A stretch of 64,000 bases of DNA from Platycnemis pennipes (taxonomy: Eukaryota; Arthropoda; Insecta; Odonata; Platycnemididae): contig OW121853.1 of assembly GCA_933228895.1 (NCBI GenBank), forward strand, positions 77,360,645 to 77,424,644, given 5' to 3'. The translations under genes were made by a program, and so were the position numbers. The notes under the pieces are model-generated. The model was not told the origin of the DNA and did no database searches. It saw only the letters and a list, made by a program, of their open reading frames with translations. Shown one piece after another: positions 48,241 to 64,000 of the stretch. How positions within the stretch are numbered: the first letter of the stretch is position 1; the number at the start of each line of letters is the position of its first letter.

Positions 48241-51060
48241 TCTTCTGAAATACCTTGCAATCATAGAAATGTTCTGATAACCCCAGCTGTCAACCACCAA
48301 TGACAAAAATAATGGCAAAAAACAGAGAAAAATAAGTGTACAGTGTCCCCAATAAAAAAGGCTACCACTATTGACTAGACTGGCAGTGATGCTTTTGAAA
48401 ACTTTCTTGCAAATGATCATCATGTCGGTTTCTGGAGGAAGAGGAAGGTATTGGAGGAAGGAGGTTGCAATGGGGGAGGAGAGACTAGACTGTGATGATG
48501 GGACCCTTGGTAGCATCTAACGGAAGTGGAGCAGGGTGAGGTAAAAGAAGGGCATGACGAAAGGGGGCCCCAAACAGTGAATGAGTTTGGGAATCTTGAA
48601 ATTATCTGAAAATATCTCTCCCAAGTCCTTAATAGGTATCTACTACAACATTCTCCATTGTGCACACAATGAACAACAGAGCTGTGTTATTACTTTCTCA
48701 AAAGCAATACTATAATTAGAAATTGAAAATTTTTGACATTGGAGTTTTTTTGCAAAAACAAATCCAAATTTTTACAAAACACCACAGAATTAAATACATT
48801 CATGACTGAATGAATGATCATCATTATAAGGTGGAAAATAATGCTGCATACTCAATTAATAGTGGCCAACAACCTATCCTCTTTGAAATTTCAAACCAAA
48901 TTTCAATAGATGGATATGCTTAGTGTATAGTTCTTAGGTGCTGGAATCCTACCCTCAGCAATACAACATGTTCCTGGACTGATAAGGTATTTGTCCTTTC
49001 GAGCTGTGTTATCCCCTGACCCTTTATCACCGGTGGACCAGTTTGCCAATCAGGTTCCTTGGAAGTAAACTGCAGGATGTGAGTGTTTAAAAGCAAACAG
49101 GAAAATCAAAAATATAATTCTGTGGGTTATAAGAAAAGGGTCAGTCGCTTTTAGGAAATTACAAAAGGAAAGAAATGGAATGTGCATAGATCAAGGCAAG
49201 CAACACTAGGTGCGACCTTCATAATTCCCCATCTACCAATCACAATCGACGTGTGGTTTTAGAATGAATATCAGGAGATAATTTTACCACCCTGGCTGAA
49301 AGCAAAAGGATATTTTGTGAAGGCTGCATTGCCAGCTCATGAGAAGCAGACGATCTTGAAGAACTTCCACTCTTCACCACTGGGGACCTGTAAGATTTTT
49401 TGTCTGAGACTGTACAAAGATTGCCGAGTAGAAGCATCAAAGCTAAGTTTGTGAAGTATATGAGAGCAATGAGACTGGTACACCTTGTAATGGAATAACT
49501 CTCCAGAATTTTATTATGAGAATGGTTGAACTTGTGCTCAATCATTAAAATACGAGTGCCAATTGGATATTGTGGACTTTTCACTCATATAAAGTCATCC
49601 TAAGACAATTCAGAGGTACAATTTTGCAGTGATGAGAATTACTTTTTGAAATACGGCATGGTAGTCTTTTATATTCAGCATCACGGATTGAGAGCATTGG
49701 CTCTTGAAGAATTTGATAGCATACCTATTAACTATGTTGCAAAACTTACATTACAAAACTTACATTTCATACCAAAAAATGGTGGTGATCAATTCCAAAC
49801 TTAAAATACTAATTATGCACTGGGCTTGTGAATAAGCCTAGGAGAATTTACACTCACATGAACCCTCAGTCTTTTTGGCATGAGATTTGCAGACGTAAGG
49901 AAGACTAGATTTTCTATTGGATTGGTTAAAATATACACAGGATTAGCTGAAATTATTCAATAAATTAGAGAATTAAGGATGAAATAGGAACTGTTTAAAT
50001 TTATGTTCACAGTCCAACAAAACCTAAATGAATTTTTTCTGTGTCTATCATAAATTTATACTCACTGATTTCACAGAGTACCGTTCTAATTGATGTAAAC
50101 TGACTGGCTTGGATTTCCAAAAATATCCATATCTCTCACTTTCTTGTCACATCTCAATGCCATCAAATTAGGGGTAGCTATACTGCAGGTGTGTCAGCAA
50201 CAGCGGAGATCTTTGATTTGCCACCAGGTTTAGAATCATTCACCACACTTGCCAATCCTTCTCACATCTTCCACACCCCATTCTTCCACTCTGCACCTCA
50301 ATCTTCCACCAATTATGATTTCTGGTCCAGATTTTTCCAATGATTATTTATTAATTATAGAATCAAATATACAAATTTACAATAAGAAAATGATGTATTG
50401 AAAAAAATTACGCAAGGAGCGTGCTCCTCTTAAATATGTTTTCATTGAAAAAGGAAAATATAAACCATTTTGTAGCTGGATTTAGGAGTCGAGGAGGGAG
50501 GCACATTGAAATAAATGAAGGGCACACAATCGTTCTAACTAACAACTTTCTAAAAATGGTCCTTCAAAAAGAGCAAGTTATATGAGACCAAATTACATCA
50601 ATTACACCTTAGGCCGCTTAACTAAAAACAAAATGACACACCATTACAATTCAATCCCAGCATGGATAATTTTTTTTTTACATTTAGAGGTTGTACAACA
50701 AAACATGTATCTTTAGTGTATTATGTATATACATAAAATGTCATTTTGATAAGAATGATATTTTAGTTTCTTTGCAGTGAGTTACTGAAATTTCTAAATA
50801 AGCTCATAGTGATTACAAGGGGAACTTTCACATATTCATGCTTTCAAGATTTTGATAAAAATGTATGCAATTTCTTTCCGAGTTATACATTAAATGGAAA
50901 AGGATATGTACAAATGGGTTCCCTCACTCCATAAAATTCTATTGAATCGAGCAAATGTTTTTTGTGAGGGGAGACGTCGTCTATGTGTCAAAGGATTTCA
51001 TTCCTCTCCCCCTGATCTACTATCATCATTTCTTGCTAGTTTTGGCTTTCCCTTTGAAAT
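48241..51060. other. TRIM9 3' flank / 3' UTR and intergenic DNA
   Basis: The TRIM9 3' UTR extends left from 51060; AATAAA on the minus strand at about 50346-50351 could end it. A 114-codon minus ORF (49240-49584) includes a hydrophobic stretch but has no splice or family support. Confidence 0.4.
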
Positions 51061-56689
<5,629 letters not shown>

Positions 56690-57025
56690 TTAAATTTGGG
56701 AATCATTTGGCGGAAGACTGTTTTAAGAATTATTTTGTTGTAAGGGAAACTATGATGCCACAAATCAATGAGAACCAAAAAAAGACCATATATACTAGTT
56801 TTAAATCATAGCAATATTTATTTTTGCTTTAAGGTGCACATAATTTTGGATTGATTTGTAGTTTGATCATTACTTTCATTGGGAAATCTACTTATGCAGA
56901 GTGCTACGAATTAAACTTCCATTTACTGTGGATAATATCATACAAAATTGTGTGAATAATGGTGGTATAATCATTCTATTTACATGGCTCAAGGCACTAA
57001 GAACATAACTACTATCTGTATTATT

Positions 57026-58637
57026 TAGTGATAGACGGATCCAGGTTTTTTTGTCGGATCCGGATCCGAATCCGGATCCATGCCTAGTTTTGGATCTTTA
57101 TCTTGGTTTCGGATCCTTAGTTTCAGATACTCGATTCTGAATTTCATTCTTTTTCTAATCCTAGATTTTTAATATAGGTATATATAAAAACAGCAACAAT
57201 AGAATTACCAAAAAACAAGTAAATTTACAGTAGAAAAAATCAACTTCCTATCATCTATGTAGATTATATTTTCCTGGATCAATATTTACGGATGCAATAA
57301 TTATATCTTATTGCTTCTAATATAAAGGTCACTTTCCTTATCACATACTCATCAAATAATAAATTTTTGAAACCTGTACCACTATTCCTTAGAGAGCAGT
57401 TAAAAGAAACATTATAAGTTCATTTTCATTAATAAGGGAATTATTTTCCAATTATTAATCAAATTTGAATGCTTTTAAATTCTTTTTTAGAAACACAAAA
57501 AAATGTTTAATGCGGCCAAGAGATCCCATTTATGGAATATCTGGGGATTCCATTTTTAAGATGAGAACATTATCATAGAATACTTCAAGCTGCTAAACTA
57601 GTAATTTTGCAATGTCTTATTAATAATAACTTTTAAAATGAAATTTGAGCATTTTATACTCCTAAGGAGAGGTTGTGTAACTCTGATCTTCAAATGAGAC
57701 TAGACTTTTTTCATGCTACTAGAAGCAAAATTTAAAAAATGTCTCGGATTTTTTCTCCATCATCTCCATTATCTATCATAGATTCACGGGAATCTGGGGA
57801 ATGTAGGCGACCCGCGTGACATTTGGCTTTATTTTTACTTGCGCATCCGGGCCTATGGAGAGAAAAGCCAAGACGAGTATTTTTCTATTTTGTTTAAGTG
57901 GCACGGAAAATATCTTCTTCTCATTTCGTGACCCGAGTTACACAACCTCTCCTTGTCAGTATCTACGATACCTACATTCCATTCGCGGGGAGCATCGATC
58001 ACTAAGCAACAACTAAATCAATAAGAAATTTTAAAATCTCCGATCTGGATCTGAATTTATACTGTCTTCGGATATGGTTTCAATAGCGAATGAAATGAAA
58101 GACCCATGGATCTTTGGATGCGACCCGACTTTCCTTAATTTATGAGTGGTACATTTGTAAATTTAATTCAAACAACAAAAGTATAATAAAGTGAATATTC
58201 AGATGCAATGGTTTGAAATTGAAGATGATGACATTTTCGATGCAATGATTGAAAGAAAAAATTTAACTATGATAGGGAGCGAACTTCGCGCAGCTCCTCG
58301 TTGTCCTCCTGATCCTGGCAAATGTAGGCTATCCGCGTGACATCTTATTTTTTTCTCGCGATGCCGGGGTGTTGAGGAAAAAAGTCACATTTCTTTGTTT
58401 TGCTTCTAGTTGCACGGGAAAATTTTCATCTAATTTCGTGACCTGAGTTACAAATCCTATTCTTGTCAATATCTACCGCACCTACATTCCATTCACGGGG
58501 CGCTTCGATCGCTAAGCCACGAAAATTTAAAATCTACGACCCGGATCAGATTTTACTCCGTGTCTTTGGATCCGAATCCGGAACCGAGTGAAATCCACGG
58601 ATCTTTGGATCCAACGGATCCGATACGGCCATCACTA
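57026..58637. mobile_element. hAT non-autonomous element with 8-bp TSD, TRIM9 intron
   Basis: Perfect 8-bp duplication GTATTATT at 57018-57025 and 58638-58645. Ends TAGTGATAGACGGATCC and, inverted, TAGTGATGGCCGTATC. Both subterminal zones are dense in GGATCCG / CGGATCC units. The interior holds two diverged copies of a ~300-bp module (about 57780-58075 and 58310-58560), sharing GCGTGACAT, TCATTTCGTGACC, TACATTCCATTC and GGATCTGAAT-like blocks. 1612 bp, no transposase. Confidence 0.92.
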
Positions 58638-58692
58638 GTATTATTGTATTAGTACGGGTGTATAACATTGGCTGCATACAGTCTCATCATCA

Positions 58693-58985
58693 TCATCAAG
58701 GGTCAACAATCCTAGGATTGGTGTGACGCAGCCCTCCACTCGATCCTTCTATCGTCCAACCTCTTCATACCAACGTAGTTCCTCTCTTTCACGTCCTTTA
58801 CGACCTGCTCCATGTAACTCATACGAGGCCTGCCTCTTCCATTTTTCCCGTTCACTTTTCCCTCGACGATTGTCTTCATCAGGCCATCGTGTCTTAAGAT
58901 ATGGCCGATTAGGTTGTCCCGTCTTCTTTGTATAGTTTTCAGCAGACTTCTCTTTTCTCCCACTCTTCTTAGGACTTCGCATGCA
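58693..58985 (-). mobile_element. LINE B 3' fragment, minus strand
   Basis: The minus-strand reading gives VGEKRSLLKTIQRRRDNLIG, HILRHDGLMKTIVEG, GKNGRGRPRM, VVKDVKERNYVGMKRLDDRR and WRAASHQS with no frame break, then a GATGATGATGAT tail at 58683-58693. 5'-truncated; the least decayed copy of this segment. Confidence 0.9.
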
Positions 58986-58994
58986 GTCTATCAT

Positions 58995-60265
58995 GCCATA
59001 AAATTTTGCAATTTAAGTAGGTACATCTCTATAATTTTTATCGCTTAAAAATTTCATATTTATACGTGCAGATGCACATATAAATGTAGATCCACCATAA
59101 TGCAAACAACGAAAAGAAAATGATGTAGAAAAATTGATTTTTTATATATTCATCCATTTTATTCTGGAGCACATTAGAAAAACCGAGGTTTATAAAATGT
59201 ACTCCATATTTAATGAAGATAAAAATGAAACTTTTTATCTCTGAAGCTATAATTATGATATGGAAAAGCTGGAATTGAGAAGATTTCTGGTTTTAGGTTA
59301 TCCAGCAGAGAATGCTATATTGTAGAGAAGATGGAGAAGGTAAAGGTGGACAGAAAGAAGGACTATTAATGAAGTATTAGGTTTTATATGAGAAATGAGA
59401 AAATAGTTGAAAGAAAATACAAAGTTGGAAAATTAAATAGGACTTACGTGATAGTACGAAGCACCTGGAGTAACTAAGACTGTGTTGAAAAGGTGAAAAT
59501 TTGTTGGGTGGAGAAAAGACAGACATTAAGGATGGAATGAAGGTGACGGAAGTCTTATTTATTATTGTTATTATTGTTCTACTGGTTAAGGCAGGTTTAG
59601 AAGGAGATAAAAGTCTTCAACTGATCCCAATCTTTTATTAATTGCCCTCCAAAAATTTGGCACGATTCCTAACTCCCATTGGTCTATCCAAACTCCCTTC
59701 TCCCTCCTGTACCCCATTTGCCAAACTACCTTCCCTCTATCAGGTCCTTCGAAACACCCTTGTTCCTTATCACCTGTTCCATTGTACCTCTACCTTTTCC
59801 TGATTTCTTAAATCTACTTCCTTCCCTCCTCTAACTTCTCCAGTATCTCATCTTTCGTCCTCCCTTCCACACGCATGACCCTCTCCACCTCTCTCCCGAT
59901 CCACAACTCAAAAACTATTATCATGCTACTTCCCTAAAGGTTCATCTGGGTCATTCGGTGCCACATCTCATATTAGACTTCCAAAAAGCCTTTTCCTTAT
60001 GTCTCAACCCAAACACCTCGCCATTACGGCGATAATGAATGAAGCTGAAGGTAAAATGCATACAATTAGATACACAACAACAGCACGGCACACCGTAATT
60101 CTTGGTTGGTTTTCCAAAACAATCCTCTCGAGGTTTGACTAAGTATATATTACGACGGCTAGAGATCAAAGGTTTTCCAATCGATTTAATTTATTAAGGA
60201 GAGGAGGAGGAAGAAGGGAAGGACTTTCAGCGTCTTTCAGAGTCGCGGGCCGGTCCCCATCATGC
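58995..60265. other. TRIM9 5' intron, unclassified part
   Basis: No exon recognised. 59580-59900 is a pyrimidine-rich stretch (TCCAAACTCCCTTCTCCCTC and similar) that may be an old LINE 3' end. Confidence 0.35.
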
Positions 60266-60375
60266 CATGGAATCCGTTCCATATAGAACTTCAGGTGTCC
60301 CACAAGGTAGTGTGATAGGCCCACTCCTGTTCCTACTGTACATAAATGATATCAATAAGGTGGTCAAAAGTAAGC
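60266..60375 (+). mobile_element. Short LINE reverse transcriptase fragment
   Basis: The plus-strand reading gives RTSGVPQGSVIGPLLF then LLYINDINKVVK, the RT block just before the catalytic Asp pair in CR1/L2/jockey-type LINEs. About 100 bp only; it could come from the same family as the LINE at 3769-5290. Confidence 0.8.
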
Positions 60376-60399
60376 TTCAATCAATTGAATTCCTGGCGT

Positions 60400-61100
60400 G
60401 ACTGCAACGAGAGAGAAACGAACAAAGCCGGAAGTCAACTTGGCAACAATAACGGCTACAGGTGGAGGGAGAAGTAGATTGTTGGAGGGGCTGCCGTGCA
60501 TCATTCCTCCCGAACGTGATTCATGACTTTGTGTCGTAGATCCGGAAATGTTTCCTTTGTACAAACACCCCATAGATTATCCATCCCCGCATTATAATCA
60601 CCCCAGGAACAACCACGTGCAACATGATACGGGCAGCGTAGGCGGAAAAACAAGGGACCGGAAGTGATTACGCAGCGGAAGGATCGTGCGAACGAATCGG
60701 GAGTACGAAAATAACGCGCGACGCCATCATTTCACGTGGGACGGTGTTCGTCGGGACGCCCGGCAGTTCTCATAACGCCCCAAAGTTCATAATGGGCAAA
60801 CTTCTTCTTCATTCATTAGCGCGTTTTGGCCACTGTTTCGCGCGGGGCGCGGATCGGATGGGCAACTAATTAGGGCATTTTACGGAGACATTAATGTCCC
60901 GTCGCCGGATGAATGATGGCGGAAAGCCGTGGAGAGGGGACAGAGAGAGAGATATATATATATACACACAGAAAGAGGAGGCAGAGGGAACAACTTGAAA
61001 GAACCCGATGTTCCACCGCCGCTCCAAGGGCATCATTAACCAAAGGCGTCGAGACACGGAAGATTCGGAATTAATGTGCGGATGCTTCAGGAAAAAAGTT
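60400..61100. promoter_or_regulatory. CpG-rich patch inside the TRIM9 intron
   Basis: CpG and GC content are clearly higher than in surrounding DNA. It contains ACCGGAAGTG (ETS-type, about 60657) and GCCGGAAGTC (about 60429), repeated GCGCG words, and a GA/TA microsatellite at 60945-60965. It may be an alternative promoter or enhancer of TRIM9; no donor-joined exon was identified. Confidence 0.35.
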
Positions 61101-62224
61101 TTACTCGACAAAAATGATTAGGGGTCAGGAGGGAGGGGTGTAAGTGGGTAGGGAGTGGGGGCTAAGGCGGAATAAAGAATCAAGGTTGCTCTCCGAAAAA
61201 AAAGGAAGAGGTGAAAAAAATCTTCCACGACGACCTTCGGAACGTGCTTTTTGAGAGAATGAATTCACAAGTGGCACCGTAAGAAAAAGAAAGGTATTTC
61301 GCCATCACTTTCATTTTTCGTCACTTATAAGTAAACTCATCAAGCAGCTAGTTTAACTTTAATCTTCAGAAAAGGTCGTCGTTAGCGCGCAAAAGATCAC
61401 GATTCTGGTTTTAAGCGACTTATAATCTCTGTGCCATTTAGATACCGTAACTTGAATGATTCCGCGCACCTGGCGATTTTTTCATGACACGCAAGAAAAA
61501 GTTCCATCATTGGCTTAAATAAAAAGGAATGCACATTTTATGCACCTCCACCAATGAGCACGCTCAGAATATATAACGATAGCCACGGATTTACACAGCT
61601 TTTAACATTTCTAATGAGCTAAAATGCATTCAACAGGAATGCTGGGAACTTGAAATAATATGTGCGATGAATACTTGCTCATTAAGTACATTTATGTCTC
61701 AAGATTCAGCAAGAGAAAAGCGCCAAAATAATACAGTACCGCTCGTGACAATGTGGAAGCACTCAAAACAAAAAATAAAAAAGAAACACCAAGCGGAAAC
61801 AAAAAAAACTCAAGCGACAACACTGGAGGGTACGCGGATGGATTCTGAATATTTCTGTTTTTTTTTGTTTCTTAAATGAACACTCACGAGCATTTAAGTG
61901 CGTTATACGGCTCACGCTGTGGACGAGTTCAGAAACGCCTCCTATTCACGTCAGCACCCCCCTCCCCGCACAAGATAAATGATTCAAATTTTAAAATTTT
62001 AAATGATAAGCAGTTTGAAGGGTACTGGGCTTCATACTGGCGAGTACGAAAACGTACCTCCACCACCACCAGCCAAGATACAGGTAAAGGATACGTTCAT
62101 CTTTAATCGTATAGTTCTCATCTTCCCTTATGAAAGATTTAACTTCATCCTTATCCCTTACGGTCCAAAATTAGGTTACATAAAATCCTTGAAAGGAGAT
62201 CCAAAACGAAGTAGGTGTAGGTAG

Positions 62225-62530
62225 CTAGTAGTGGCTTACAATCCCGTGGGTCCGGGTTCGAGTCTCGGCTGTGGCGGGGATTTTTCGTCAGCATACCGGT
62301 CCCCACTTGAGTGCCTAGTGGAAAGCACTTAGAGTTCAGTTCTCCGATCGTCGGATGGGACGTTAAACCGTGGACTCCTTGGCACCTTTCGTTAAAAGCG
62401 GGCTAATGTCGACGCCCGGTTTCTCACCACCCTTCCTCCGTTCCTTCACAAATTATCACCTATTTCCCAGAATCCACCGGGCCTAAACGGCGTAAAGACC
62501 TAAATTATCTGTCGCGTCTCCTGAATAGCT
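62225..62530 (+). repeat. SINE family 1 copy, near full length
   Basis: Has the tRNA-like B box GGGTTCGAGTCTCG (about 62253-62266), then TTTTTCGTCAGCA, CCCCACTTGAGTGCC, GTTCAGTTCTCCGATCGTCGG, GGGACGTTAAACCGTGG, CTCCTTGGCACCTTTCG, CGGGCTAATGTCGACGCCCGG and CCTTCCTCCGTTCC. Confidence 0.85.
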
Positions 62531-63159
62531 AACTAAAATCTCATTTCGTACACCTTACCTCATTTTCTAAATATCATACCACTACACTTACTTGAGTTTT
62601 TGGTTTCCTTTCAAGACTTTTACTCAACCAAACTGTGGATCATAAGAGATGAGGATGGAGGTAAATCATTCATGACGGAAGACGAGGATTATGTGATGGA
62701 AAAGAGCAAGAGAAAACGAAATCAGATGAAACTCTCCACAAACAGACGGTGCTACCCAATCTGAAACATTTTGAGACAGGATATACTCAAAAAGACAGTC
62801 ATCGAGACAAAAGCGAATGACAAAACTGCAGTGGAAGACTTCGAATGAGATAAATGGAGCAAGCAGTGAATACTGTAAAGAAAAGAAATATGGTAATATG
62901 AAGAGACCAGACGAGAGGAACAGAGTGGAATGATGTTTTAAACCAATCTTAGAATTAGAGGAGTGAGTATACCATGATAGAGTGTGATCTGATTTTGTTA
63001 ACGTAAAAGTCAACGTAAATAATAATTTCACCATGAATTTGGCCTTGATTAGATGTAAGATGCGAGTTGAATCATCAAACAGACATATGTCGGACAAGAG
63101 AATGGTGTGTAAAAAGAGGAGTAGACCGAATAAATCATTAGAAGAACATCATAAATACC

Positions 63160-63390
63160 TAGTGGAGGGCATTTCAAGTTCAGTACTCCGTCCGTCGGAT
63201 GGGACGTTAAGCCGTGGTCCCCTTGGCGCCTTTCGTTAAGAGTAGGCTAATGCCGACGCCGGGTTTCTCTCCACTCTTCCTCCGTTCCCTAAATACTCCT
63301 ATCATTACCCAATTATCCACCTATCCTATATGGCGCAAATGACCTCAGCTGTCGGTCGCCTCCCCTGAATAACCAACCAACATCATAAAT
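63160..63390 (+). repeat. SINE family 1 copy, head missing
   Basis: Starts within the body (GTGGAGGGCATTTCAAGTTC, then AGTACTCCGTCCGTCGG) and runs through GGGACGTTAAGCCGTGG, CCCCTTGGCGCC, GCTAATGCCGACGCC and GGCGCAAATGACCTCAG to GAATAACCAACC. Confidence 0.85.
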
Positions 63391-64000
63391 GATCGATGGT
63401 TTCAGACATGACTTCATGGAACTTTGAATTCATACTGAACATAGAAATACTAGGTTATTCCACACAAATTTATTCGTGAATACGACCCGGGTTTCAACGT
63501 AGAACTTCATTATCAGGTGAGTACAGTACAGACATATCGAATAATGCACACAATCCAAGGTGGGGGGATTGGTTGTCGTTAGGAATAAAGGGTAGAGAGG
63601 ATTGGGTTGGGAAGAAAGTCCGTGAGAAGGGACTTAAGAAAGGGAGGGGGAGAAGATGGTGAGGAGGAGACAACATACGTGTGCACTTGGCTGGAAAATA
63701 GGGGAGGGCTGAGAATGGGGGAGTGGGAGGCGTACAAAAATTCATCAACAATGCTTTAACAATTGATTAACATTAACAATAATGAGGCAGTGGGTGAAAA
63801 TGGCAGCGTGAAATTTACTGGAAGAATTCGACAGAAGGAAAGTAGCGAAAAAGATCAAGTTGCTCAGGTCAAAAACCATTATTCTCATATTCTCAGCTAC
63901 TTCTATGATGCCTATCCCAAAATGAATGACAAAATGAATTCCAAAATGGTGACAAGAGCGAAGTGAAGTCCGGAACATGTGTCATAACCAGAAAGAGCTC
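63391..64000. other. Right-end intronic/intergenic DNA
   Basis: GA-rich around 63560-63730. The plus ORF at 63763-63966 and the minus ORF opposite it show no family features. Confidence 0.4.

Noticed and set aside
49240..49584. 114-codon minus ORF with a hydrophobic stretch
   Set aside because: No splice support, start context or recognisable family; lies downstream of TRIM9 in AT-rich DNA.

Overview
The window is animal nuclear DNA, most likely from an insect with a large, transposon-rich genome. Three genes are split by GT-AG introns, and the rest is mostly mobile-element debris from many families. No bacterial-type operons, rRNA genes or free-standing tRNA genes were seen. A SEFIR-type cytokine-receptor-like gene, which I do not associate with Drosophila, points away from flies; the exact lineage cannot be read from this sequence alone.

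Layout. 1-3768: the 3' part of a Ty3/gypsy LTR retrotransposon with an intact pol frame and its 3' LTR, inserted into an older minus-strand LINE (3769-5290). About 5.3-9.1 kb: SINE pieces, an inverted pair of tRNA-like heads, low-complexity tracts and a small hAT-like element. 9.86-26.8 kb (+): an 11-exon gene for a 493-residue single-pass membrane protein with a cytoplasmic SEFIR domain (IL-17-receptor-like). Its introns carry a candidate solo LTR, two hAT elements, a pogo/Tigger-like element and a MITE. 26.8-37.4 kb: no confirmed gene, but SINEs, LINE remnants, one candidate orphan exon and one CpG-rich promoter-like patch. 45.57-37.48 kb (-): a complete six-exon otubain (OTUB1, 269 residues), with a LINE, a long near-perfect hairpin and a piggyBac-like MITE in its introns. 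46-51 kb: intergenic DNA with a short element flanked by 10-bp duplications. 56.63-51.06 kb (-): the last four coding exons of TRIM9 (C-terminal part of FN3, then SPRY); its 5' exons lie beyond the window. 56.6-64 kb: the long TRIM9 5' intron, holding a 1.6-kb hAT element, LINE and SINE remnants and a CpG-rich patch.

Two of the encoded proteins belong to ubiquitin control: OTUB1 is a deubiquitinase/E2 inhibitor and TRIM9 a neuronal E3 ligase. The third is a cell-surface immune-type receptor whose mammalian relatives signal through ubiquitin-dependent adaptors. Nothing in the sequence shows that the three are co-regulated. The most unusual signal is a ~530-bp MITE present four times. It has matching inverted ends and no target-site duplication, and every copy sits between AA and TT. 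An empty-site paralogue lies about 300 bp from one copy, and another copy lies 227 bp upstream of the SEFIR receptor start codon.
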